Shown here: positions 27,036 to 35,595 of the stretch, in pieces
Layout of the letters: every line of letters begins with the position of its first letter
How positions within the stretch are numbered: the first letter of the stretch is position 1
Source of the DNA: Paracoccaceae bacterium
Lineage (GTDB): Bacteria > Pseudomonadota > Alphaproteobacteria > Rhodobacterales > Rhodobacteraceae
Direction of reading: 5' to 3'
Length of the DNA: 64,000 nt
Assembly (NCBI GenBank): GCA_024304985.1
Contig: JAMWZC010000005.1
Coordinates: 1 to 64,000 of the forward strand
Position numbers and translations under genes: made by a program
Notes under the pieces: model-generated
What the model saw: the letters and a program-made list of their open reading frames with translations, nothing else
Databases searched by the model: none
What the model was told of the DNA's origin: nothing

Positions 27036-27785
27036 ATGCGGCGCAAACTGGCAGCGGGCAACTGGAAAATGAACGGGATGCTGGCCGATCTGGGTCAGCT
27101 GGACCGGATCATGGCCGCCTGCCCTGCCCCCGGTGTTGATCTGCTGATCTGCCTGCCCGCCACCTTGATCCATGCCGCGTCTGAACGGTGCCTGTCGCAT
27201 GCGATGCAGGTCGGGGCGCAGGATTGCCACTCGGAAATCGCAGGCGCCCATACAGGCGACATCGCGGCGGCGCAACTCTCCGATGTCGGTGCCACGGCCG
27301 TGATCCTTGGTCATTCGGAACGCCGCGCCGATCACCAAGAGGACAGCGCCGCCGTGCGCGCCAAGGCCAGGGCCGCACAGGCGGCCGGGTTGGTCGGCGT
27401 GATCTGCGTGGGCGAGACGCTGGCCGAGCGGGACGCGGGCCAAACGCTTGAGGTGATCGGCGCGCAGCTTGACGCCTCGGTCCCCGACAGCGCCACGGGG
27501 GACAACACCGTCATCGCCTATGAGCCGGTCTGGGCCATCGGCACGGGTCGTATCGCCACGACGGATCAGATTGCCGAGGTGCATGGCTTTCTGCGAGACC
27601 GCCTTGTCAGCCGGTTCGGGGCCGCCACAGGAGAGGCGATCCGCCTGCTCTATGGCGGGTCGGTCAAGCCGGACAACGCGGCGCAGATCTTTGCGGTTGC
27701 GGATGTGGACGGCGCGCTGGTCGGCGGGGCCAGCCTGACGGCGGATGATTTCTGCCCCATCATCGCGGCATTAGAGGCCAGCTAG
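27036..27785 (+). CDS. tpiA: Triosephosphate isomerase
   Basis: Interconverts dihydroxyacetone phosphate and glyceraldehyde 3-phosphate. 249 residues, TIM barrel, with K11 in GNWKMNG, catalytic His in ILGHSERR, catalytic Glu in AYEPVWAIGTG and the phosphate loop YGGSVKPDNA. GGAGG at 27023-27027 is 8 nt from the ATG at 27036, which decides the start over two in-frame GTG codons just before it. Confidence 0.97.
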   Translation: MRRKLAAGNWKMNGMLADLGQLDRIMAACPAPGVDLLICLPATLIHAASERCLSHAMQVGAQDCHSEIAGAHTGDIAAAQLSDVGATAVILGHSERRADHQEDSAAVRAKARAAQAAGLVGVICVGETLAERDAGQTLEVIGAQLDASVPDSATGDNTVIAYEPVWAIGTGRIATTDQIAEVHGFLRDRLVSRFGAATGEAIRLLYGGSVKPDNAAQIFAVADVDGALVGGASLTADDFCPIIAALEAS

Positions 27786-27790
27786 GCACA

Positions 27791-27823
27791 AAAGCAAACG
27801 GCGCGAGGTTGCCCCCGCGCCGT
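27791..27823. terminator. Shared terminator hairpin between tpiA and dctM
   Basis: An 8-bp stem ACGGCGCG/CGCGCCGT with a 10-nt loop at 27798-27823. On the minus strand it runs into TTGCTTTTG, so it probably ends the dctPQM transcript; on the plus strand the tail is CTGTGTCTTG, weaker, but it lies 12 bp after the tpiA stop. Confidence 0.7.
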
Positions 27824-27849
27824 CTGTGTCTTGTGATCGTCGCGGATCG

Positions 27850-29226
27850 CTAACGCACCAGTATCTCTGGTCCCATCATCATCGTCGGCAACCATGTCGA
27901 GATGATCGGCACATAGGTGATCAGGATCAGGAACACGAAGAGCACGGCCAGGAAGGGCAGCGCCGCGCGCACAACGCGCATCATCGGCATGCCCGCCACG
28001 CCAGAGGTGACGAAGAGGTTCAGACCCACCGGCGGCGTGATCATCCCGATTTCCATGTTCACCACCATGATGATGCCCAGATGGATCGGGTCAATGCCCA
28101 GTTCCATCGCGATGGGGAACACCAGGGGTGCCACGATCACGATCAGGCCCGAAGGTTCCATGAACTGGCCGCCGATCAGCAGGATGACGTTCACGATCAC
28201 AAGGAACATGATCGGACCGAAACCTGCGGCCAGCATCGCGCCTGCGATCTGCTGCGGGATCTGTTCGTCTGTCAGAACGTGCTTGAGGATCAGCGCGTTG
28301 GCAATGATGAACATGAGCGTGACGGTCAGCTTGCCCGCCTCGAACAGGGTATTGCGGATGTCGCGGTGGAAGAAGGCCGTGACCAGCGCAATGGGCCGAT
28401 CCAGAAGGGTCAGGTTGCGCTCGCCCTCCGGGCGGGCCAGCGGGCCCATGTCGCGGTAGACGAAGCAGGCGATCAGGAAGGCATAGACCGCCGCCACGGC
28501 AGCGGCCTCGGTCGGGGTGAAGATACCGCCATAGATACCGCCAAGGATGATGACGATCAGCATCAGACCCCAGCCAGCATCCCGGCCTGCGGACCAGACC
28601 TCACCCCAGCCCAGCCAATCGCCCTTGGGCAGGTTCTTGACCCGCGCAATGACGTAGATGGTCAGCATCAACATGAAGCCTGCCAGCAGGCCCGGAATCA
28701 CACCGGCCAAGAACATCCGGCCCACCGACACATCTGTGGCCGAGGCATAGACCACCATCACGATGGAGGGCGGGATCAGGATGCCCAGCGTGCCGGCGAC
28801 GGCGATCACACCGGCGGCGAAATCGCGGGTATAGCCCACCTGCCGCATGCCCGCGATCACGATCGTGCCGATGGCGACCACCGTGGCAGGGCTGGAGCCC
28901 GACAAGGCCGCGAACATCATGCAGGCAAAGACGCCCGCAATCGCCAGACCGCCAGGCAGATGGCCCACCAGTGCGATGGAAAAGCGGATGATCCGCCGCG
29001 CCACGCCGCCCGTGGACATGAAGCTGGAGGCCAGCACGAAGAACGGGATCGCCAGCAGCGTGTAATGCCCGGCCATGCCGTTATAAAGCGAGGCCGCCAC
29101 GGCCGCGAGCGAGGTGTCGCTGAGCGCCAGCATGAACAGGATCGAGGACAGGCCAAGGGACACGGCAATCGGCACGCCGATCAGCATCAGGCCGATGACC
29201 ATCGCAAAAAGGATAAAGACGTCCAT
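27850..29226 (-). CDS. dctM: TRAP transporter large permease (DctM type)
   Basis: 458 residues with about twelve hydrophobic segments. It carries the DctM landmarks LSGSSPATVVAIGTIVIAGM split near residues 88-108, GTLGILIPPSIVMVVYA and MITPPVGLNLFVTSG. It forms the ion-coupled channel of a tripartite TRAP importer with DctQ and DctP, all three adjacent on the minus strand. Confidence 0.95.
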   Translation of the reverse strand: MDVFILFAMVIGLMLIGVPIAVSLGLSSILFMLALSDTSLAAVAASLYNGMAGHYTLLAIPFFVLASSFMSTGGVARRIIRFSIALVGHLPGGLAIAGVFACMMFAALSGSSPATVVAIGTIVIAGMRQVGYTRDFAAGVIAVAGTLGILIPPSIVMVVYASATDVSVGRMFLAGVIPGLLAGFMLMLTIYVIARVKNLPKGDWLGWGEVWSAGRDAGWGLMLIVIILGGIYGGIFTPTEAAAVAAVYAFLIACFVYRDMGPLARPEGERNLTLLDRPIALVTAFFHRDIRNTLFEAGKLTVTLMFIIANALILKHVLTDEQIPQQIAGAMLAAGFGPIMFLVIVNVILLIGGQFMEPSGLIVIVAPLVFPIAMELGIDPIHLGIIMVVNMEIGMITPPVGLNLFVTSGVAGMPMMRVVRAALPFLAVLFVFLILITYVPIISTWLPTMMMGPEILVR

Positions 29227-29229
29227 GGT

Positions 29230-29922
29230 TTACTCCTGTCCGCGACGGGTTTTGGCGATCTCGTCCAGCGCGTCCTCGACCTCGTGGCTGACGATCATGC
29301 TGTGCTGCTCGCCCTTCACGATGCGGATGGTCACCTGGATGATGCGGAACAGCATCAGTGCTGCGGCCACGGGCAGGATCAGATAGGGCACCATGCGCGG
29401 CATCTTGGAGTAGCTTTCGCCTTGGTTGATGGCATCCTCCAGCCAGCGCAGCCATTCCAGCATCGGCACCTGATCGGTCTCGAAGAAGGCGCGGTCGCGG
29501 GTATTGGGGTCAAAGCCGGTCGGAAACCAGTGGCCCGTCGTTTGCTGCAACCCGGCGAAGGGCGCCCAGTAATCCCAGGCCCCCTTGGCGATCAGCAGGG
29601 CATAGACGATGCAGCACGCCGCCGACAGCAGCGCCAGAACATAGCGGGCGCGCGGCGAAACGACCGAGATGATCGCGTCCACACCCAGATTCGCCGTGAC
29701 CTTGAAGGCATAGGCGATCCCGAACAGGACCAGCCAGGAAAAGAGGATCAGAACGACCTCAAGCCCCCAGATCACCATCGAGTTGAACACGTAACGCATG
29801 ATCACGTTGACGAAGGTCAAGATCGTCATCGCCCCGAGCATCACGGCAATCGCCGTTTCCTCGAACTCATGCACGACCTTCCCCAGCATGCTGCGCGGCT
29901 CGTATCGGCCAGGCCCAGACAT
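29230..29922 (-). CDS. dctQ: TRAP transporter small permease (DctQ type)
   Basis: 230 residues with four transmembrane segments (for example TAIAVMLGAMTILTFVNVIM and LEVVLILFSWLVLFGIAYAF). Between the third and fourth there is a long soluble insertion of about 70 residues (YWAPFAGLQQTTGHWFP to QGESYSK), larger than in most DctQ proteins. I start it at MSGPGRYE (29922), where AGGGGGA lies 6 nt upstream; ATG 29946 would add eight residues. Three bp separate it from dctM. Confidence 0.9.
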   Translation of the reverse strand: MSGPGRYEPRSMLGKVVHEFEETAIAVMLGAMTILTFVNVIMRYVFNSMVIWGLEVVLILFSWLVLFGIAYAFKVTANLGVDAIISVVSPRARYVLALLSAACCIVYALLIAKGAWDYWAPFAGLQQTTGHWFPTGFDPNTRDRAFFETDQVPMLEWLRWLEDAINQGESYSKMPRMVPYLILPVAAALMLFRIIQVTIRIVKGEQHSMIVSHEVEDALDEIAKTRRGQE

Positions 29923-30018
29923 CGGCAGTCCCCCTGTTGTTGTCATGAATTGGATGTTCCGCAGGCGGAACGGTGGGGCGCGCCACGCATGGCCGCGCGC
30001 CCCGAATGATCCGTGGGA

Positions 30019-31014
30019 TCAGTTGTTGAACGTCTGCGCTGCCGCGATGTTGTCGGCGCCGACTTCTTCCTCGAACTGTGCCCAGACGGGTTTCATCGCC
30101 TCGACCCATGCAGCGCGCTGCTCGGGTGTCAGTTCGACGATCTTGCTGCCGGCATCCAGGATCGCCTGACGGGCCTGATTGTCGACTTCCAGAACGGCGG
30201 CGTTCCGCTCGGCGGTGACTTCATCCAGAATGGTTTTCAGCTGATCACGGACATCCGCGTCCAGCGATTCCCACCAGTCAACACTGGTCACGACCATATA
30301 GTCGATGATGCCATGGTTGGTTTCGGTGATGCCGTCCTGCACTTCGAAGAACTTCTGGCCATAGATGTTGGACCAGCTGTTCTCCTGTCCATCCACAACG
30401 CCGGTCTGCAGCGCGCCGTAAACCTCGGCAAAGGCCATCGGCTGTGCGGTGGCCCCCAGCGCGTTCATCTGCGCGACCAGCACGTCAGAGGGCTGCACGC
30501 GGAATTTCAGGCCCTTGGCGTCTTCAGGCAGGATCAGCGGCTTGTTCGCCGAGAACTGCTTCATGCCATTGTGCCAGAAGCCCATGCCCAGAACGCCGCG
30601 ACGGGTCATCGACTGCAGCATTTCCTGACCGGTGCCCGATGCCTGGAACGCGTCAACGGCGGCGATATCCTTGAACATGAAGGGCAGGTCGAACAGGCGG
30701 AATGCCTTTGTGATGGGCTCGAACAGCGACAGCGAGGGGGCGGCGAACTGCACGTCACCCTGCAGCATCGCTTCCAGCACCTTCTCGTCGGTGTAGAGCG
30801 TGGAGTTCGGGAAGACCTCCATGCAGGCCTTGCCGTTCATCTCGGTGTTCACACGCTCGGCGAACAGGGTCGCGGCGATCCCTTTGGGGTGCTTGTCCGA
30901 GTTGGTCACATGGCTGAACTTGATGACGATTTCGCCTGGATCACAGGCAGCGGCGGCGGCCCCTGCAGTGACGGTCAGGGCCAGCGCCATGGCGGCGGAT
31001 GTCAGGAATTTCAT
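30019..31014 (-). CDS. dctP: TRAP transporter C4-dicarboxylate-binding protein
   Basis: 331-residue periplasmic receptor. Signal peptide residues 1-23 (MKFLTSAAMALALTVTAGAA). DctP motifs: KFSHVTNSDKHPKGIAA, LKFRVQPSDVLVAQMNALGA (Arg that binds the carboxylate) and GVVDGQENSWSNIY. GGGAGGAG precedes the ATG at 31014. With DctB/DctD upstream, the ligand is probably succinate, malate or fumarate; this is inference from family and context. Confidence 0.93.
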   Translation of the reverse strand: MKFLTSAAMALALTVTAGAAAAACDPGEIVIKFSHVTNSDKHPKGIAATLFAERVNTEMNGKACMEVFPNSTLYTDEKVLEAMLQGDVQFAAPSLSLFEPITKAFRLFDLPFMFKDIAAVDAFQASGTGQEMLQSMTRRGVLGMGFWHNGMKQFSANKPLILPEDAKGLKFRVQPSDVLVAQMNALGATAQPMAFAEVYGALQTGVVDGQENSWSNIYGQKFFEVQDGITETNHGIIDYMVVTSVDWWESLDADVRDQLKTILDEVTAERNAAVLEVDNQARQAILDAGSKIVELTPEQRAAWVEAMKPVWAQFEEEVGADNIAAAQTFNN

Positions 31015-31204
31015 AGGTCTCTCCTCCCAGATTGAGACGTTGCATTCTGCGCCCCCTGAAAGAGGCACTGCGCTGCAGACTCTGACTTCGATGACGCACG
31101 ACTCAAGCAAATGTGCAAAGTTTCTGGGCGGTTCGAGAAAACCAAGGTTTTTGAGAGGCTTGGCCATGCACTGACAACATGTCAGCCATGCGACAGTTGC
31201 AGCT

Positions 31205-31222
31205 TGTGCGGAAATCCGCACA
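31205..31222. promoter_or_regulatory. Perfect palindrome, probable DctD operator 1
   Basis: TGTGCGGA-AA-TCCGCACA, perfect 8-bp arms. It lies in the dctP leader region, 191-208 bp before the dctP start. A second, imperfect copy is at 31238-31254 with centres 32 bp apart (three helical turns). Sites of this kind upstream of dct genes are bound by DctD in rhizobia. Confidence 0.72.
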
Positions 31223-31236
31223 GGGATCGGCGGAAA

Positions 31237-31254
31237 TTTGCGAGAATCCGCACA
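31237..31254. promoter_or_regulatory. Imperfect palindrome, probable DctD operator 2
   Basis: TTTGCGAG-AA-TCCGCACA: the right half is identical to that of the site at 31205-31222, the left half is diverged. The spacing of exactly 32 bp places both on the same helix face, suitable for cooperative dimers. Confidence 0.65.
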
Positions 31255-31303
31255 GTCCTCACCGAATCAGGCGCCGAATCGCAGGTCCGCAGTCATGGCC
31301 GAC

Positions 31304-32542
31304 TCAGCGGAACTCCTCGGGTTTCAGGCCATAGCGCGCCAGCTTGTCGTAAAAGGTCTTGCGCGGCAGTTTCAGATCGCGTGCCGCATCGGCGGCCCGG
31401 CCATGCTGCCGCCGCAGCGCCGCCACCAGAAGCGAGCGTTCGACCTGCGCCATCTGTTCGGCCAGCCCCAGACCGGGACCATGACCGGTCTCGGGCCCTT
31501 GCCCCTCGCCCAGACCCAGCGCAAACCGCATTGCCGCCGACATCAGCGCACGCGCATTGCCCGGCCAGTCCCGTGCCATCAGCGCGCCGATCACCTCGGG
31601 GCCGATCGGTGGCGGGGTCAGACCGGCCTGCTCGCTGGCCTGAGCGACATATTGGCGAAAGAGCACCGGAATATCCTCGCGCCGCTCGCCCAGCGACGGA
31701 ATCCGCACCGGCATGACGTCCAGCCGATAGTAGAGATCCGGGTTCAACCGCCCCCGCGCGACCAGTTCCACAAGATCGCCGCTGCTGCCCGCGATCAGGC
31801 GCACTTCCCCCTCCTGCTCCAGATGATCCAGCAGGGCGAATTGCGTCTCGGCGGGCATTGCGCCCAACTCGTCCAGAAACAGGCTGCCGCCCGTGGCGCT
31901 GTCCAGCGCCTGCACCAGCCCTGAGGGATCAAGCCCGGCGGCCGGTGTCTTGACGAACGGACCCTTGGCCTGCGCGGAACACAGATGGATCACTTCGGCC
32001 ACCTTGGATATCCCGCTGCCGGGAGGACCGCTCACCAGCACCTCGGCGCGGGTCCGGGCCACCGCCCGCACGCGGTCGCGCAGGCCTTCGGCAAGGGCCG
32101 ACGTGCCGAACAGCATCCGCGCGGCGGGATCGCCCGCTTCCAGTTGCGCCTTGAGGCGACGGTTCTCCAGCACAAGCGCGCGGGTCTTGAGCGCGCGCTC
32201 CACCTCGGCCAGTAGATCGGCGGCGGCGCAGGGTTTCTCCAGAAAACCGAAGGCCCCCTGCCCCATGGCACGCACCGCCATCGGGATATCGCCCTCGCCG
32301 GTCAGCAGGATCACCGGCAGGTCGGGGTCGAGTTTCTGCGTGTGATCCAGCAGAAAGAACCCGTCCCGCCCCGGCATGCGGATATCCGACAGGATCACCC
32401 CCTCGAACGCGTCCGAGATGTGATCCTTGGCCTCGATGAAACTTCCGGTGACGCGCGGGCTGTAATCGGCCAGTTCCAGCGTCTGCGCCAGCGCCTCGCG
32501 CACGGCGACATCGTCATCGACGATCAGGACCTGCCGGATCAT
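31304..32542 (-). CDS. dctD: DctD-like response regulator with degenerate AAA+ domain
   Basis: 412 residues: receiver domain (VLIVDDD, phospho-Asp in ILSDIRMPGRDG, LEKPC), a central NtrC-type AAA+ domain and a Fis-type helix-turn-helix (AADAARDLKLPRKTFYDKLARYG). The central domain is unusual. Walker A reads GPPGSGIS (172-179), with Ile in place of the essential Lys. The GAFTGA loop and about 25 residues around it are absent: GPFVKTPAAGLDPSGLVQAL runs straight into ATGGSLFLDELG. Walker B and LNPDLYYRLDVMPVRIPSL remain. It should therefore not drive sigma-54 polymerase. Overlaps dctB by 4 bp. Confidence 0.9.
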   Translation of the reverse strand: MIRQVLIVDDDVAVREALAQTLELADYSPRVTGSFIEAKDHISDAFEGVILSDIRMPGRDGFFLLDHTQKLDPDLPVILLTGEGDIPMAVRAMGQGAFGFLEKPCAAADLLAEVERALKTRALVLENRRLKAQLEAGDPAARMLFGTSALAEGLRDRVRAVARTRAEVLVSGPPGSGISKVAEVIHLCSAQAKGPFVKTPAAGLDPSGLVQALDSATGGSLFLDELGAMPAETQFALLDHLEQEGEVRLIAGSSGDLVELVARGRLNPDLYYRLDVMPVRIPSLGERREDIPVLFRQYVAQASEQAGLTPPPIGPEVIGALMARDWPGNARALMSAAMRFALGLGEGQGPETGHGPGLGLAEQMAQVERSLLVAALRRQHGRAADAARDLKLPRKTFYDKLARYGLKPEEFR

Positions 32543-34308
32543 CCTGCCGCCTCGGATCGTGCGGGGGTGTCCGTGGCGGCGGCTGTCAATTCGACCGTGA
32601 AGACCGCGCCGCCCTCGGGCCGGTTGCGCCCCCGGATCGCGCCGCCGAAGCTTTGCACCAACCCGTAAGAGATCGACAGGCCCAGACCCATGCCCTCGGC
32701 GGCACCGACCGCCTTGGTCGTGTAGAAGGGCTCAAAGATCTTCTCGGGTTCTTCGATTCCCGGCCCGGTATCGGCCACTTCCAGAACGACACGCTGCTCC
32801 TCGCGGCGCAGGGACAGGCTGATACGGCGCTCCTCCAGCCCCGCCATCGCGTCAGCGGCATTGCCGATCAGGTTCAGCACCACCTGTCCCAGCCGCACCT
32901 CGCCCCCGATGACATGCAGCGGCGCGGGCGGCGTCCATTCCACCGTCACGCCGTCGCGCGACAGGCGCGTCTCGGACAGTTCCAGCGTTGCATTGATCAC
33001 AGCGACCAGATCGACCCGCCCCATCGGCTCGCTTTCCTGCCGGGCAAAGGCGCGCAGATTGCGGATGATGCGCGCCATGCGATGCGCCAGATCCCCGATC
33101 CGCCGCAGGTTCTGGACCGCAACATCGGTTTTGCCCCGTTCCAGCAGCCCCACGCCATTCTCGGCATATTGCCGGATCGCCATCAGCGGCTGGTTCAACT
33201 CGTGGCTGATGCCCGCGCTCATCTGGCCAAGGGCCGAGAGCTTGCCCGCCTGCACCAGATCATCCTGCACCTTCTTCAGCGCGACCTCGGCGGCGGTGCG
33301 TTCGGCCACCTCGCGGCGCAGCGCGGCATTCGCCCCGGACAGCTCGCGCGTGCGCTCGGCCACGCGACCTTCCAGCTTGGCATTGGCCAGCGCCAATGTG
33401 CGACGCCGCTCGGTCGCCAGAAACAGCAGCGCCCCGAAGGCCAGACAGACCGCCGCCACCAGCCCCGCCTGCAAGGTCGCCAGCCGTCGGGCCGGTTCAA
33501 CGTCCACAAGCGCCTCGGCCCGCATGCCGATCACCGGCAGATCGCGGGCCAGATGCAGGGCACGGGCCGGGATATAAGGGCTCCAGCGTTCGCGCCAGAT
33601 CATGTGCGCGCCCCGTTGCAGGAAAGAGAACTCTCCCGCCACACCCGAAGGCGGCGACAGGCCGATCTGACCGGGCGCGCGCTTCCAGAACAGCAATTCC
33701 GAGCGATTGGTGATGAAAACCAGACCATCCGAATCGGTGAAGAACACCGTGGGCCGCGCGCCGCGCCATTCGGCCTCGACCAGACCGATATCCGCCAGCA
33801 CCATGACCGCACCCTTGACCTGCGCATCCGCGCCAAAGATCGGGGCCGCGAAGGTATAGCTGCGCTGCCCGCCCACGGGATTGATCCCGTGCCCCTCGCC
33901 CAGCGCCCCCGTCATGGCGCGCCGGAAATAGGCGCTGTCGGCCAGCCCGCTGTCATTCATCCCGTTGGCCGTCGCCAGCACGCGACCGTCACGGTCAGCC
34001 AGTTGCACATCCAGCGCCCCGGTCTTGTCGGCGGTCGCCACAAGGATGGCGCGCACAGCCTCGCCGTCCCCCAGCCGCAGCGCCTCGGACAGGGATGGAT
34101 GCGCCGCCATGATCACGGCAAGCTGCTGGTAAAGCTGCAACTGCCCGGTCAGCCGGTCTGTCGCCAGCAGAAGATCCGCCTCGCCGCGCTGTGCCGCCTG
34201 ATCCAGCGCCTGACCATAGCCCGTGCGCCAGACCGCCGCCGAAAAGGCGGCAACGGCCATCACGAACAGGGCGAAGACCGCAAGGCGGCGGGCGGTGTCT
34301 TGTCTCAT
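32539..34308 (-). CDS. dctB: C4-dicarboxylate sensor histidine kinase DctB
   Basis: 589 residues. An N-terminal membrane helix (LAVFALFVMAVAAFSAAVW), a periplasmic double-PAS-like sensor region (about 35-280), a second membrane helix (LQAGLVAAVCLAFGALLFLA), a short coiled coil, then the kinase: H-box SHELNQPLMAIRQYAENG, N-box NLIGNAADAM, DTGPGI and GMGLGLSISYG. It probably senses C4-dicarboxylates and phosphorylates the adjacent response regulator. Divergent from the P450 gene, with 60 bp between. Confidence 0.93.
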   Translation of the reverse strand: MRQDTARRLAVFALFVMAVAAFSAAVWRTGYGQALDQAAQRGEADLLLATDRLTGQLQLYQQLAVIMAAHPSLSEALRLGDGEAVRAILVATADKTGALDVQLADRDGRVLATANGMNDSGLADSAYFRRAMTGALGEGHGINPVGGQRSYTFAAPIFGADAQVKGAVMVLADIGLVEAEWRGARPTVFFTDSDGLVFITNRSELLFWKRAPGQIGLSPPSGVAGEFSFLQRGAHMIWRERWSPYIPARALHLARDLPVIGMRAEALVDVEPARRLATLQAGLVAAVCLAFGALLFLATERRRTLALANAKLEGRVAERTRELSGANAALRREVAERTAAEVALKKVQDDLVQAGKLSALGQMSAGISHELNQPLMAIRQYAENGVGLLERGKTDVAVQNLRRIGDLAHRMARIIRNLRAFARQESEPMGRVDLVAVINATLELSETRLSRDGVTVEWTPPAPLHVIGGEVRLGQVVLNLIGNAADAMAGLEERRISLSLRREEQRVVLEVADTGPGIEEPEKIFEPFYTTKAVGAAEGMGLGLSISYGLVQSFGGAIRGRNRPEGGAVFTVELTAAATDTPARSEAAG

Positions 34309-34368
34309 GGCTCCAATCTATCCGCGCCGCCCTTGTCTTGACCAGTGCTGTCGGGCATCCCTTGTTGC

Positions 34369-35556
34369 ATGTATCGCTTTGCCCAATCCCCGACCGACCC
34401 TGCCTTCGTGCAGAACCCCTACCCCGCCTATGCCCGTGCCCGGGCGGCCGGTGGCGCGCTGGTCTGGTGGGAGGAATACGCCATGCCCTGCGCACTGTCC
34501 TATGCCAGCGTCAATGTCGTGCTGCGCGACCGCCGCTTCGGGCGCGAGATCCCTGCGGAACAGGCAAGCCCGCCGCCTGCGCATCTGGCGCCGTTCTACG
34601 CGGTCGAGGATCATTCGATGCTGGAACTGGAGCCACCCCGCCACACCCGCCTGCGCGGGCTGGTGCTGCGCGCCTTCACCACGCAGCGCATCGCGGATCT
34701 GGCCCCCGGACTCACAGCCTTGTGCCATCGGCTGATCGACGCTTTCCCGCAGGACGTGGCTTTCGACCTGCTGCCCGCCTATGCGCGGCTGATCCCTGTC
34801 ATCACGATCGCGCGGCTTCTGGGCGTGCCGGAAAGCCGCGCCGATGACCTGCTGTCATGGTCCAACGCCATGGTGGGCATGTATCAGGCCAAGCGCACCC
34901 GCCGGATGGAGGATGAGGCGGCAGGCGCCGCCATCGCCTTCACCGCCTTTCTGACCGACTATATCGACCAGCGCCGCACGATGCCCGGCGATGATCTGAT
35001 CACCCAACTGATCGCCGCCGAGGAAGACGGCGCGCGCCTGTCCACGCCAGAGCTGATTTCGACCTGCATTCTGCTCCTGAACGCCGGGCATGAGGCAACG
35101 GTGCACAGTATCGGCAATGCCACCCGCCTGCTGCTGGCCCAGCGCGATCCGCGCGCTCATCTGACGCCCGACCGGATCGCGGCCACGGTCGAGGAACTCC
35201 TGCGCCTTGACCCGCCGCTCCATATGTTCACCCGCTACGCCTATGAGGATGTGGAGTTGAACGGCCACACCTTCCGGCGCGGTGACCGGATCGGATTGCT
35301 GCTGGGCGCCGCAAACCGCGACCCTGCCCATTGGCAGAACCCCGACCGTTTCGATCCCGCGCGGCCCGCGAAAGCCAACGCGGCCTTTGGCGCCGGGCTG
35401 CATTTCTGCGTCGGCGCGCCGCTGGCGCGACTGGAATTGCAGATCGCGCTCAAGACGCTCTTCGACCGCTGCCCGGACCTGCGCCTGTCAGGCCAGCCAC
35501 GCTTTGCCGACAGCTATCATTTCCACGGTCTCAGCCGCCTGATGGTCCGCGTTTGA
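34369..35556 (+). CDS. Cytochrome P450
   Basis: 395 residues, soluble bacterial class. I-helix motif AGHEAT at 239-244, ExxR in EELLR, and the haem-ligand loop FGAGLHFCVGAPLARLE with C347. The position that usually carries the oxygen-activating Thr after the acidic residue is Ala243, with Thr at 244. Substrate unknown. I chose ATG 34369, which gives a family-like start (MYRFAQSPTDPAFVQNPYP); a GTG at 34345 would add eight residues. No good ribosome-binding site precedes either, so a leaderless mRNA is possible. No redox-partner gene adjoins it. Confidence 0.93.
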   Translation: MYRFAQSPTDPAFVQNPYPAYARARAAGGALVWWEEYAMPCALSYASVNVVLRDRRFGREIPAEQASPPPAHLAPFYAVEDHSMLELEPPRHTRLRGLVLRAFTTQRIADLAPGLTALCHRLIDAFPQDVAFDLLPAYARLIPVITIARLLGVPESRADDLLSWSNAMVGMYQAKRTRRMEDEAAGAAIAFTAFLTDYIDQRRTMPGDDLITQLIAAEEDGARLSTPELISTCILLLNAGHEATVHSIGNATRLLLAQRDPRAHLTPDRIAATVEELLRLDPPLHMFTRYAYEDVELNGHTFRRGDRIGLLLGAANRDPAHWQNPDRFDPARPAKANAAFGAGLHFCVGAPLARLELQIALKTLFDRCPDLRLSGQPRFADSYHFHGLSRLMVRV

Positions 35557-35560
35557 CGTC

Positions 35561-35587
35561 CTGCTTCTTTTTGCTGAAAATATCCGG
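35561..35587 (+). repeat. Copy of the recurrent intergenic motif after the P450 gene
   Basis: CTGCTTCTTTTTGCTGAAAA then TATCCGG, starting 5 bp after the P450 stop codon and reaching toward the convergent Lrp gene. Confidence 0.6.
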
Positions 35588-35595
35588 CCCCGCCC

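Noticed and set aside
27826-30009. A 727-codon open frame on the plus strand opposite dctM and dctQ
   Set aside because: Composition is His/Arg/Gln/Asp-rich low-complexity, typical of the antisense frame of G+C-rich membrane-protein genes; no ribosome-binding site and no family match. The minus-strand genes are certain.
31041-31056. GG-N10-GC element (minus strand GGGGGCG-N4-ATGCA) resembling a sigma-54 promoter before dctP
   Set aside because: The match to TGGCACG-N4-TTGCA is only partial, it leaves a leader of about 16 nt, and the linked DctD lacks the GAFTGA loop needed for sigma-54.
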